Shown here in pieces: positions 1 through 7,360 of a stretch of 13,734 nucleotides of DNA (the stretch's first letter is position 1; the number at the start of each line of letters is the position of its first letter). The DNA is taken from assembly GCA_910588005.1 (NCBI GenBank), contig CAJUQM010000051.1, positions 1 through 13,734 of the forward strand. The letters run 5' to 3'. This DNA is from an uncultured Oscillibacter sp. GTDB lineage: Bacteria; Bacillota; Clostridia; Oscillospirales; Oscillospiraceae. The translations under genes were made by a program, and so were the position numbers. The notes under the pieces were generated by a model. That model was not told the origin of the DNA. It saw only the letters and a program-made list of their open reading frames with translations, and made no database searches.

Positions 1-994
1 TACTCATGCCCTGGTTGTGTGTATCGCCGCTCAACTTCTGCCCCATCGCCAGTTTTTTCAGCGTCTCCCGGCGGCGCTGCTTGCTGTCTGTCCAGGTAAA
101 CGGCGCAGGAAGCGGCGGCAAATCATTACCGCGCTCCAGAGCTCTGCCCAGCCGGAGAAGGCCGCTTGCCAGATTTCTCATCCAGCCCTCAGCCGGTTCC
201 AGACTGCCGGGACGAAAGCCCACGGTCTGCCGGTATGCGAACAGTGCTTCCAGATTCTCCTTGAGAAAAGTCTCGTCGTGCAAACTGCTGTCCCGGCACT
301 TGCGCCCATTGGGACAGGTGAAGGTGATGTGCTTCCGCGTGTCCGTCCAGGTGACCTCGTAGCCCTCGTACTCCATGTTCTCAATGAAACTCTCCCGGTC
401 AACAGCGTACTCCAGCGCCTCGTTGATGGCCTGGATCAAATCCAGCTTCCAGCTGTCTGCCCTGAGTCCAGCCTGATACTCACCGGGCTTCATCCGTTTC
501 TTCTTCGGATATCTCTCCGGCTCCTCCAGCACCCGCAGTCCGTGGGCCATGCAGATCTCATCATTGAGCTTCCGATGTGCCAGCAGGGTATCACGGTTCT
601 GGTGGAGCTTTCTTCCGTTCTCGCAGCTGACGCTGTTTACCACAAGGTGGTTGTGGAGGTGGTTGGTATCAACGTGGGTGGCGATCACCACCTCATAACC
701 GGGGAACGCTCTCTGGGCCAGTTCCAGACCAATTGCGTTGACCTCCTGGGGCGTGAGATCATCAGTCTCGGAGAAGGACTGCACGAAGTGGTAAAACTGC
801 CTACCGTTCGTTTTCTGAAACCGCTGTTTGGTGGTCATCATCTCCAGGTACGACGCCTGGGGCACGCAGTTGCTTCCGGTAACCAGGCACGCCCCATCCA
901 GCATCGTCTTCTTCCCCTGCGCCACATAAGACAGCACACCCAGCATGGCCCCGGCAGTCTGCTTCTTATTTCGGATGGCGGTGAAGGTAGCCAT
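1..994 (-). CDS. MOBP/VirD2-type relaxase (mobilization nuclease), C-terminus cut by window edge
   Basis: This is the DNA-nicking relaxase that starts conjugative transfer by cutting oriT and attaching to the 5' end through a tyrosine. The frame is open from the ATG at 994 to the window edge, about 331 residues with no stop, so the C-terminus lies outside. The three-histidine metal motif is clear: THVDTNHLHNHLVVNS, with H107, H112, H114 and H116. The YHFVQSF strand is at about residues 68-74. The likely catalytic tyrosine is Y23 in LSYVAQGKKT, matching the Y-V-x-x-x-x-K-T motif of Firmicutes VirD2-like relaxases. The ATG shares one base with the mobC stop codon (TGATG), so the two are translationally coupled. 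Family membership is secure; the exact MOB subtype is inferred. Confidence 0.93.
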   Translation of the reverse strand, partial: MATFTAIRNKKQTAGAMLGVLSYVAQGKKTMLDGACLVTGSNCVPQASYLEMMTTKQRFQKTNGRQFYHFVQSFSETDDLTPQEVNAIGLELAQRAFPGYEVVIATHVDTNHLHNHLVVNSVSCENGRKLHQNRDTLLAHRKLNDEICMAHGLRVLEEPERYPKKKRMKPGEYQAGLRADSWKLDLIQAINEALEYAVDRESFIENMEYEGYEVTWTDTRKHITFTCPNGRKCRDSSLHDETFLKENLEALFAYRQTVGFRPGSLEPAEGWMRNLASGLLRLGRALERGNDLPPLPAPFTWTDSKQRRRETLKKLAMGQKLSGDTHNQGMS

Positions 995-1308
995 CAGCTC
1001 ACCTCCTTTGTCAGCCGACGGATCGCCGCGCAGAGATCAGTGTACTTGTCGATCAGCTCATCGCTCCGCAGGATGGTGAGTCGTCCTATGTTAGCCAGCA
1101 TGGTGAGCTGGTTGAGGTTGCGGCCCTGGGCTTTCAACTCAGAGAGGACTCCATCCAGTCCCTCCACGCGAACAATCTCCTTCCCCAGACCGCAGATACA
1201 CAAGTAGTCGGTGAGCGTCATGTTGGCATCCTGCGCACGCTCTTGCAGTTGCTGTTTGACCTCCGGCGTCATCCGAGCCGTGATGATCGCTGTTTTCTTC
1301 TTCCGCAT
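994..1308 (-). CDS. mobC: MobC-like relaxosome accessory protein
   Basis: A 104-residue protein of the MobC mobilization family. Such proteins bind oriT next to the relaxase and help open the DNA at nic. The basic N-terminus (MRKKKTAIITARMTPEVKQQL) followed by a helix fits a ribbon-helix-helix DNA-binding fold at about residues 5-42. The C-terminal half holds the family signature NLNQLTMLAN (about 64-73), then a charged helix. A purine-rich site (AAAGGA) lies five bases before the start. The gene ends in a one-base overlap with the relaxase start, and the candidate oriT lies directly upstream, the usual order in mobilizable elements. The family call is firm from the motif and the neighbour. 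Confidence 0.87.
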   Translation of the reverse strand: MRKKKTAIITARMTPEVKQQLQERAQDANMTLTDYLCICGLGKEIVRVEGLDGVLSELKAQGRNLNQLTMLANIGRLTILRSDELIDKYTDLCAAIRRLTKEVS

Positions 1309-1320
1309 CTCGTTCCTTTC

Positions 1321-1410
1321 TCCCCTTCAGGGGCAGGGGGTATGGGGCAGGGCCCTGAAACTGCAGCCGGCGTATAGCCGGATGCTATGCTTGCCCCACC
1401 CAAGGGTGGG
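1321..1410 (-). other. Candidate origin of transfer (oriT) upstream of mobC
   Basis: The 224-bp gap between the ATPase stop and the mobC start has no convincing gene but is rich in short inverted repeats: CCCCT/AGGGG at 1323-1334, the palindrome CAGGGCCCTG at 1348-1357, CCGGC/GCCGG around five bases at 1367-1381, and CCCACCC-AA-GGGTGGG at 1394-1409. On the minus strand the last repeat comes before CATCCGGC (1384 to 1377), which differs by one base from the YATCCTG|Y nic consensus of IncP/Ti-type MOBP relaxases. Repeat then nic is the order seen in those oriTs. Position and repeats are seen; the oriT function and the nic position are inferred. Confidence 0.5.
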
Positions 1411-1532
1411 TTTTCCGTCCTCCGGCGGACCCGTGCGTCTGATCCCCAATTCGTCCCACAGGGCCGTCTGTGCGTTTTAATGTGCCTCTGCCCATGTTCC
1501 CCCGCTTCTCCACTGGATCCCACACAGCGCCC

Positions 1533-2615
1533 TCACTGCGCCGCCGACGCGCCTTGTGACAGCTGTGACGGCTGTGACAGGAAATTTGACACTGGACCTG
1601 TATCATTTTTGCCGTCATTCCCGTCACTGCCGTCACACCGGATGTGGATCAGCCGACTGTCGCGTGTGCGGCTACTGGTGATACGGATCCCGATCCTGTT
1701 CAGCTCTCCACTGTAACGCACCAGTCTTTTCGCCAACGCTGCCGGAGTCACCTTCTCACCTGTCTGTTTTTCCAAAAGTACACTGAGCTCAGTGGCCGAG
1801 CCGTCAAATGCAGAGAGATCAAAAAGAAATTCAGAGAGAAAAACAACCTGCGGATCCAGCTGACACTCACTGACTTCCACAGGCTCCGTTAACTCCCATG
1901 TATATGTCTCCTTCCGGAACTCCAGGGGCAGCTCCCGGTACTCAATATCCCGGCCGGTACAGTAAAGAACCGCCGTTTTGCTTCCGCGCTTGGCGGGCTT
2001 CAGTACGGAACTGGAATCCGCCGCACCGCTGATCCCTGTGGTACCGGAGATCATGTTCAAAGGATCTTCATCCCCCATCTTCCGCAGGTGATGAATCAGC
2101 ACAATGGCAATCCGGTGTTGATCCGCCAGCGCTTTCAGTACAGAGAGATCGCGGTAGTCGTTGGCATAAGGGTTCGCCTCTCCAGCACCGCTGCGGACCT
2201 TCTGCAGCGTATCGATCACAACCAAATTTGTCCCCGGGTGCTTCTCCAGGAACTCTTTGATCTGCGCCTCCAGCCCGCCGCCGATCTGGTTGGAGAGGTT
2301 TGCGAAGTGGAGCGTTGTCGGCGCGTCCTCCGTGATTTGAAACAGGCGGTTTTGAATACGGGCATAGCTGTCCTCCAGACAGAGATACAAAACTGTTCCT
2401 TGGGTGCTCCCGAATCCCCACACCGCTTCTCCCTTCGAGACCTGGAGGCACAGCCACAGGGCCAGCCAGGACTTTCCCACCTTGGGCGCGCCTGCCAGAA
2501 CGTGCAGCCCCTGCGGCAGAAGCTGATCCACGATGTACTGGACAGAAGGCATTGGCGTCGTCATGAGCGTATCGGCGTCAATGGTGTTAAGTGGCCTTAC
2601 TTGCGTCTTGCTCAT
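1533..2615 (-). CDS. RepA-like AAA ATPase (RecA-fold helicase/primase-loader type)
   Basis: A 360-residue protein of the RepA/AAA_25 type found in plasmids, integrative elements and phages, where it acts as a replicative helicase or DNA-dependent ATPase. Walker A is GAPKVGKS at 42-49 and Walker B is LVVID at 131-135. LIHHLRK at 173-179 and the SGTTGISGAADSS segment at 190-202 fit the RecA-fold catalytic core and loops. The C-terminal third (about 250-325) could be a winged-helix DNA-binding region. The tail is low in complexity (DGSDGNDGKND, then SQPSQLSQGA) and is encoded by 9-bp tandem repeats. A strong site, AAGGAGG, lies upstream of the ATG. It is probably transcribed with mobC and the relaxase. 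The family is secure; a role in replicating the excised element is inferred. Confidence 0.85.
   Translation of the reverse strand: MSKTQVRPLNTIDADTLMTTPMPSVQYIVDQLLPQGLHVLAGAPKVGKSWLALWLCLQVSKGEAVWGFGSTQGTVLYLCLEDSYARIQNRLFQITEDAPTTLHFANLSNQIGGGLEAQIKEFLEKHPGTNLVVIDTLQKVRSGAGEANPYANDYRDLSVLKALADQHRIAIVLIHHLRKMGDEDPLNMISGTTGISGAADSSSVLKPAKRGSKTAVLYCTGRDIEYRELPLEFRKETYTWELTEPVEVSECQLDPQVVFLSEFLFDLSAFDGSATELSVLLEKQTGEKVTPAALAKRLVRYSGELNRIGIRITSSRTRDSRLIHIRCDGSDGNDGKNDTGPVSNFLSQPSQLSQGASAAQ
1555..1637 (-). repeat. Two sets of 9-bp imperfect tandem repeats in the 3' end of the ATPase gene
   Basis: On the plus strand 1555-1581 reads TGTGACAGC, TGTGACGGC, TGTGACAGG. Positions 1611-1637 read GCCGTCATT, CCCGTCACT, GCCGTCACA. 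The two sets are related to each other as inverted copies (TGACGGC against GCCGTCA). On the coding strand they give the S-Q-x repeats and the DG-SDG-ND tail. They may be simple codon repeats, or iteron-like protein-binding sites, as they lie just before the oriT region. Confidence 0.7.
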
Positions 2616-2792
2616 ATTGGGGTCCTCCTTCCTTGAAAAATGGTTTGACTTCTGTTCTTATATGTGGTAGTCTAATTTTAATCCATTATATACTATCAGT
2701 CCTTTCCGGTTCTTAGTGTAACAGAACTTCCTTCTCTTGTCAAGACCGCTTATAAACCATTTTTACTATAAGTCCATTCTTCGAGGTGCAGT
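2616..2792. promoter_or_regulatory. AT-rich divergent promoter region between the ATPase and the DUF6076-like gene
   Basis: This 177-bp gap is far more AT-rich than its flanks. On the minus strand a perfect TATAAT -10 box lies at 2690-2685, but no good -35 is found at normal spacing. On the plus strand TTGTCA at 2737-2742 resembles a -35, yet no -10 sits 16-18 bases away; TATAA-like runs at 2751 and 2767 are alternatives. The plus-strand gene has GAGGTG five bases before its ATG. A divergent control region is clear from layout; the exact promoters are uncertain. Confidence 0.5.
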
Positions 2793-3752
2793 ATGCAGAC
2801 GTACACTTTCAAAACCTATATCTCCAACCGCAGGGAGTATTTTTGCTACGGTCAGAGCCCGTCACTGGCAAAAAAAAACTTCCCATTTCCGGAAAGCCTT
2901 TTGAAGCTGCTGCGCCTGGATATCTGGCAGCATGAGCCTTTGATCAAGAATATGGAGCAGGCACTTCTGCGGTTCTATCAGACCCAGGACCTGCGGGACG
3001 CCGACATTGTCCTCAGCGGGTTGGGCGAGCTGGCGGAGGCCCATATCTATTTTCAGCAACTTCGGCTGGACTGGCTGCAGCGCTTCGAGCGGGCACTGAA
3101 CTCAGACGGCTCTGATCTGATCGACCTGCTGCCCAGGAAGGACCTGAACCACATCCCCAGCAATCTTGACACCATGCAGAGGCAGATCCAGCGGCTTTTT
3201 CAGAAGGTACTGGACATTGATCTGGGGAAAAAGACTTCTGTCCAGGATCTCATGGCGAGTTACTATGAACGGGAGGGCTCCGACACGCTGGAAACCTTTC
3301 GGTTCTGCACCCTGCCGCTGAAATTCGAGCTGGTTGACACCCACACCTTCACAGAGGTCCTCTACCCCAATACCATCTATGACCTGATCGACTACTTCCT
3401 CCGGGAATGTGTCCAGCGGGAGCAGCGGATGCGCGTGTGCAAAAACTGCGGCCTCTACTTCGCCGTCAAGGGCCGGGGCACCGCCGAGTACTGCGATATC
3501 ACCACCGATGCGAAGGGCCGCGTCTGCAAGGAGATCGGAGCCTTCGTCCACTGGTCCCAGAGCAAGGAAGATGACGAGATCTTTAAGGTCTACCGTCGGG
3601 AGTACAAAAAGCGGTTCGCCTGGACGAAGACTGGGAAGATCACCCCCGCCACGCTCTACGCCTGGGGCGAGAGGGCCAGGGAGAAAAAGGAGGAGTGTGA
3701 GGAGGGAAAGATCACGCTGGAGGAATATCAGGAATGGCTGCATGACTCTTAG
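2793..3752 (+). CDS. DUF6076-like protein with a four-cysteine zinc-finger motif
   Basis: A 319-residue cytoplasmic protein with no signal peptide or membrane segment. The C-terminal half has VCKNCGLYFAVKGRGTAEYCD followed by C245; the probable zinc ligands are C216, C219, C234 and C245. The arrangement, and a charged basic tail (about 260-319), resemble DUF6076 proteins carried on Clostridia mobile elements; that name is from memory, not a search. The N-terminal region (about 1-150) is helical with no motif I know. Function is unknown; DNA or RNA binding is a guess from the zinc finger. The gene is divergent from the ATPase. Its TAG stop overlaps the left end of the inverted-repeat element, so the last residues may not be the original ones. 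Confidence 0.75.
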   Translation: MQTYTFKTYISNRREYFCYGQSPSLAKKNFPFPESLLKLLRLDIWQHEPLIKNMEQALLRFYQTQDLRDADIVLSGLGELAEAHIYFQQLRLDWLQRFERALNSDGSDLIDLLPRKDLNHIPSNLDTMQRQIQRLFQKVLDIDLGKKTSVQDLMASYYEREGSDTLETFRFCTLPLKFELVDTHTFTEVLYPNTIYDLIDYFLRECVQREQRMRVCKNCGLYFAVKGRGTAEYCDITTDAKGRVCKEIGAFVHWSQSKEDDEIFKVYRREYKKRFAWTKTGKITPATLYAWGERAREKKEECEEGKITLEEYQEWLHDS

Positions 3753-3912
3753 AGCCTGTTTAAAATCCGGCGGAGTGCCGGATTGGGGCAGATATTTTTG
3801 TCGGGCAAGGCGGTTTGACGCAGGAATCCTGGCGGATTTCAAGTCAAACCAACGCAGCGTCGGCGGAAAAAGATGCTCTGAGACGGCGTTTCGATGGATT
3901 TTAAACAGGCTC
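3752..3912. mobile_element. MITE-like inverted-repeat element
   Basis: A short non-coding element bounded by a perfect 18-bp terminal inverted repeat: AGAGCCTGTTTAAAATCC at 3751-3768 and its reverse complement at 3896-3913. If the ends are GAGCC...GGCTC the element is 161 bp and is flanked by TTA (3749-3751) and TCA (3913-3915), a near match to a 3-bp TNA target duplication. Inside, GGTTTGAC (3812-3819) and GTCAAACC (3843-3850) form another inverted pair, so the whole unit can fold into a long hairpin. There is no transposase, so it would be mobilised in trans, perhaps by an IS5-type enzyme (inference). Related repeats seem familiar from Oscillospiraceae genomes. Confidence 0.8.
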
Positions 3913-3913
3913 T

Positions 3914-4148
3914 CAAGCTCCAAATTCTTCCCGCCCCGATCAGGTTGTGACATACATTACCATTGAAGGCGAGCATATCGCTCCTCTATGGAGAAATATG
4001 CTCGCCTTCGGCATTCATCATGAAACGGTTGCAGCTGCGTTTTCCCCTTCGACATTCGTATAGAAGCAGATTTTGTCTCTCATCATCTCAGGGAGCTCTA
4101 CCGCAGTATGGAAGGGATTGCCGGTCTGTTTTGCCAACGCCACATATT
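3914..4148 (+). pseudogene. Frameshifted coding remnant of unknown family
   Basis: Right after the inverted-repeat element the plus strand reads as a protein-like segment without a start: PDQVVTYITIEGEHIAPLW, then RNMLAFGIHHETVAAAF, ending at a TAG near 4070. In another frame, open just after a TGA at 4020-4022, it continues as FPFDIRIEADFVSHHLRELY, then RSMEGIAGLFCQRHILLDGD. The two parts join smoothly if one T is restored in the TTTTCCCC run near 4043-4050. It then meets the 3' end of the oppositely oriented hydrolase gene. Composition and smooth joining suggest a decayed gene with lost start and end. I do not recognise the family. It may be the eroded right end of the mobile element. Confidence 0.45.
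3965..4009. repeat. 14-bp perfect inverted repeat (GAAGGCGAGCATAT)
   Basis: Arms at 3965-3978 and 3996-4009 match perfectly around a 17-base loop. It lies within the coding remnant and downstream of the converging hydrolase gene. Neither strand has a T-run after the stem, so it is not a standard intrinsic terminator, though it could still slow convergent transcription or bind a dimeric protein. Confidence 0.6.
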
Positions 4149-4149
4149 A

Positions 4150-6489
4150 TTAGATGGGGATATAAGAAACCGATGCGGAAATCGTCATCGTAACGAAAAT
4201 CATGCAGCAGGCAATCGCTCCTGTCCAAACATTACGGGTAATCTTGTAGAACAGCCGGTTAAAAATTGGAAGAAGGAACATCATAACCAGCAGTCCAAAA
4301 ACCATATTCACATACAGCCAGATTTCGGTGCCATTGCCCCAGTATCCATAGAACGGTGTTCCTGTGGCAAAATAGCATACATAGTTAATCAGCAGGATAA
4401 ACGCCAGGCCAACGCTGTTTGCAAGCGCGCCCACAAGAATGGTCTTCCACTCGCTCCAGCCCTCCCGTCCTATGCTGCAATTCACCCGGATGGAATTGGA
4501 GATATAGAACACAAAGAGGATGGGGATGTATTCAAGCGCCGTGACAAACATCCTCTTATTGAGCGGCGCCGCGGATACCAGCATGAATCGGAAATCCTCG
4601 TGGAACACCCAATAGCTGACCTGGACAAGGAAATAAAACGCGCCGAATAAAAGCAAAGCGAGGAGAACAGCCTTTGCCGAATTTTCCAGCACACCGCTCC
4701 GCTCATTTCCCCTGATTTTGATCTCCTGGAATTTCCCCCAGTCAAAGACTTCAACGGCTGTCCCTTTGGCCTTTGCGTGCGCTTTTTCATAAGCCCACTC
4801 GGCAATGGTCGTTCCAAAGAAGATTATCAGTCCAATCGTGCCATTGACCAGTGCCCAAAGAAGTATTGCGTTTACCATTCTCGCCGGAAACACAAAGGTG
4901 AACACCTTTGCGGAATTTCCAACCGGGAAAATCTCAATGGAGAGATTGGCCAGAGGGATGTAGTCGAGGCAAGCAATGATGGCCGTGAGAAGAATACTGG
5001 ACCAGAAGATAACCTTATGGGACACGGTGTGCCGCTTTGCGGAGGGTGCCTTCATGTTGTCCTCTTTTCCGCTGTTCAGTGTGGCAAAGAAGGGCATCTT
5101 CATCAGCACAGCACAGAGGAAAATGATAAATGCAAACGCCGCCGCGAGGGCAAGGCCATTGGACAGCTCCTTCCAAAACCAGACCTGGCTCTGACCGCCG
5201 ATGCCGGAGTTCATTCCCAGACTTTCATCAAAGAAATCGATGGTATTGGCAATACTGGTTCTGTCGTACATTTCAAAACAGTGATTGATATTTTCGCGGT
5301 GTACGATCCGGTAGGTTCCTGTCTCCATATCGCCGTAGCCATAGTCATAGGCCACTTTATCAAAGCTGTTCTGCACACCGCCCACCTCATTGATAAAGCG
5401 GAGGCTGATGACCTCAAAGGCCGAGGTATCCGTCTGATAGCGGAAGGCACCCTCATCGTAGTACGCATAGGACAGGGCGGCGTTGCAGTTGAGATTTTTG
5501 TATTTTTCCGCGGAGGACGTCTTGATATAGCCAGAGATATACACGGATTTGATGACACTCTCCTGGTAGCTCTCTCCCGCCATATCCGCGGCCAGCGTAC
5601 ACACATTTCCACCGCCTGCGGAGTGGCCCACCGCTCCAAACCGCGTCTTGTCGCAGAATCGGAAGTCGTCCGTATTGTTATAGACATACTGCACGAGGTA
5701 TTCAATACCATTTGCTCCGGCGGTGGAGGGTTCGTTCGTTCCGCCCTGGCCGCCGGGGTCCATGCAAAACGCAACGAAACCGCGCCGGGCCAATTCAAGG
5801 CAATACTGCGCCATAGTTGCCTTCGTACGGGTGAAGCCAGGCAGCACAAACACCGCAGGTGCAGGGGTTTCCGCTGTCGCCGTTTTGGGCACATACATCG
5901 TGACCGCGTAGGAGGTGTCATTCTCCATAACAAACGGTTTGCCGTTGATCTCACCGTTGTTGTAAGCGCAGGTCATATCACGATCCAGTCGGAAATCGCT
6001 GACCTTGACGGAAAAGCCTGCCGTTTCAACGCACATTGCGGAAAAGCCGCTGAGGAAGACGATGACAAAGGCAACGCACATGGCAATAAAGGCCCTCGTC
6101 CTGTGGAGCGGCCGGTTTTCCGTAGAGGCACACACTTCTCCGCCGCTCTTGGCGGGTTTTAGATCCTGCCGCACCACCACAAGTTCGTCCTCCGTCTTGC
6201 GGAAAAATGAGATTCCATTGAGGATAAACGCGGGCAGGCAGAGGATACTGACGATCCAGCACACGAGGAATTTGCTCTGCGCGCTTTTTTCCAGAGAAAC
6301 CTCCGTCATGCTCTCACTGATCGAGGTGATCACAAAGCCGTTATACAGGCAGGCCAGGCCAAAGATCAAAAGCAGCCAATACAGGCCATTGGAAAAAGCA
6401 AAGCAGCACGCCGCCGCGATCAGCCACAGACCTGTAAACACATAGGAGCATATAGATGCGGCTTTCATCAATCTGCGTTTTAAGTACAT
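4150..6489 (-). CDS. Membrane protein with embedded alpha/beta-hydrolase (dienelactone-hydrolase-like) domain
   Basis: A 779-residue protein. Hydrophobic segments lie at about 12-56 (two), 73-97 and 131-153. An alpha/beta-hydrolase domain covers about 160-430, followed by about eight more membrane segments to the C-terminus. The hydrolase shows VFVLPGFTRTKA (oxyanion region, about 213-224), the nucleophile elbow GAVGHSAGG with S290, and a probable catalytic histidine H403 in NINHCF; the acid is not clear. The site looks intact, so it is probably an active esterase or peptidase on the membrane. Which side the domain faces is unclear, as charges near 98-130 conflict with a simple count. AAGGAG before the ATG supports the start. 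It follows the lipoprotein gene by 65 bp on the same strand, so they are likely co-transcribed. The substrate is unknown. Confidence 0.8.
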   Translation of the reverse strand: MYLKRRLMKAASICSYVFTGLWLIAAACCFAFSNGLYWLLLIFGLACLYNGFVITSISESMTEVSLEKSAQSKFLVCWIVSILCLPAFILNGISFFRKTEDELVVVRQDLKPAKSGGEVCASTENRPLHRTRAFIAMCVAFVIVFLSGFSAMCVETAGFSVKVSDFRLDRDMTCAYNNGEINGKPFVMENDTSYAVTMYVPKTATAETPAPAVFVLPGFTRTKATMAQYCLELARRGFVAFCMDPGGQGGTNEPSTAGANGIEYLVQYVYNNTDDFRFCDKTRFGAVGHSAGGGNVCTLAADMAGESYQESVIKSVYISGYIKTSSAEKYKNLNCNAALSYAYYDEGAFRYQTDTSAFEVISLRFINEVGGVQNSFDKVAYDYGYGDMETGTYRIVHRENINHCFEMYDRTSIANTIDFFDESLGMNSGIGGQSQVWFWKELSNGLALAAAFAFIIFLCAVLMKMPFFATLNSGKEDNMKAPSAKRHTVSHKVIFWSSILLTAIIACLDYIPLANLSIEIFPVGNSAKVFTFVFPARMVNAILLWALVNGTIGLIIFFGTTIAEWAYEKAHAKAKGTAVEVFDWGKFQEIKIRGNERSGVLENSAKAVLLALLLFGAFYFLVQVSYWVFHEDFRFMLVSAAPLNKRMFVTALEYIPILFVFYISNSIRVNCSIGREGWSEWKTILVGALANSVGLAFILLINYVCYFATGTPFYGYWGNGTEIWLYVNMVFGLLVMMFLLPIFNRLFYKITRNVWTGAIACCMIFVTMTISASVSYIPI

Positions 6490-6554
6490 CGTTTCTCTCC
6501 TTTTTCAGTATATCTCGTTTTACACGCCAATCCCTTCCAACTGAGCATCGACGG

Positions 6555-7301
6555 TCAGGCGCCGTATTCGCTCTGGATCCAAGTATAAACAGACTGGCAA
6601 AGCTCTGTATCCGATATCCGTGCAATATAACGGGCCTTGCTGCCGACCGTCACATCACCTGCGTTTTCGAGGAAATCCGTCCCCTCTGCAAAGCCACCCT
6701 TTTCCGCCAGATTTTCGCTGTTCGACCAGCCGATCATCATATCAACATCTGCGTCATTTTTGATTGCCGCACAGGTATCTCCCACATTTCCCTCATAACC
6801 GCGGAAAAGGATATCCATCTCATCCGGCTTATAATTCTGTGAGGCAAGATACTCGTACAGCTTCACTTGGAGCGCATCCATTGCATCCTGATCCAGGCCG
6901 GAAGTATCGGTCTTTGCATACCAGGCAATGACGAGGTCCCGCTTCGGTACATCTTCAAACGCCGCATAGAGCGTGACACTCAGCCGCTCGCCATCTACAT
7001 AATCCTTTACATCGTCATAGCGGAGCAGCTCCCGGTTTTCACTTACAAGGACCACGCTCCCATTCGGTCCTTCCCCGTTTTCCTGGACGGTCCAGCCAAT
7101 AAATATCTTGCCTCCCGGTGGCTCCGGCTCCGGAACCACCGCATTATTGAAGATGTTTACAGTATAGCAGCCATAATACTCGCCATTGGATTCAAGGACC
7201 ACCTGCAGATCCTTTTCAAACCCTTTTACGGCTGAGCATCCCGCGAGGGCTGTCACACACACGGCCATCGCAAGCAGGCGTAGAATAAAGTGCTTTTTCA
7301 T
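6555..7301 (-). CDS. Lipoprotein with an InlB-repeat-like segment and a solute-binding-like region
   Basis: The start at 7301 (MKKHFILRLLAM) is chosen over an upstream ATG at 7340 because GGGAGG lies at proper spacing before it and the protein then opens with a signal peptide. The product is 248 residues. The lipobox LAGC ends at C22, so it is lipid-anchored on the outer face of the cytoplasmic membrane. Residues about 55-125 (FIGWTVQENGEGPN to VTLYAAF) look like a Listeria-Bacteroides/InlB B-type repeat. The rest, from LVIAWYAKTDTSGLDQD onward, resembles the start of a periplasmic-binding-like lobe, with GNVGDTCAAIKNDADVDMMIGW, but is too short for a full two-lobe protein. It precedes the membrane hydrolase and may present or bind its substrate (inference). 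I do not know the precise family. Confidence 0.75.
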   Translation of the reverse strand: MKKHFILRLLAMAVCVTALAGCSAVKGFEKDLQVVLESNGEYYGCYTVNIFNNAVVPEPEPPGGKIFIGWTVQENGEGPNGSVVLVSENRELLRYDDVKDYVDGERLSVTLYAAFEDVPKRDLVIAWYAKTDTSGLDQDAMDALQVKLYEYLASQNYKPDEMDILFRGYEGNVGDTCAAIKNDADVDMMIGWSNSENLAEKGGFAEGTDFLENAGDVTVGSKARYIARISDTELCQSVYTWIQSEYGA

Positions 7302-7360
7302 GATTGCCTCCCTCAGCGTTCTAATAATTCCGCTTTTCATGCACGTACTTCTATGGAAAA

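Noticed and set aside
17..1207. Long plus-strand open frame of 396 codons opposite the relaxase and mobC
   Set aside because: The minus strand has clear relaxase and MobC motifs; the plus frame has no known motif and no ribosome site. It is a shadow of biased codon use.
3102..3953. Minus-strand frame of 283 codons through the DUF6076-like gene and the inverted-repeat element
   Set aside because: It crosses the mobile element and lies opposite a gene with a zinc-finger motif; it is a chance open frame that automatic annotation could mistake for a protein.
1..4148. CRISPR array or toxin-antitoxin module in the mobile element
   Set aside because: The only regular repeats are the 9-bp units in the ATPase tail, with no spacers, and no small gene pair of toxin-antitoxin type is seen.
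4777..6162. Plus-strand frame of 461 codons opposite the membrane hydrolase
   Set aside because: The minus strand has the hydrolase motifs and membrane segments; the plus frame has no start site or family signs.
7302..7360. Promoter for the lipoprotein and hydrolase genes
   Set aside because: TTGAGA at 7366-7361 (minus) has no matching -10 at 17 bp; no convincing pair was found, so none is listed.
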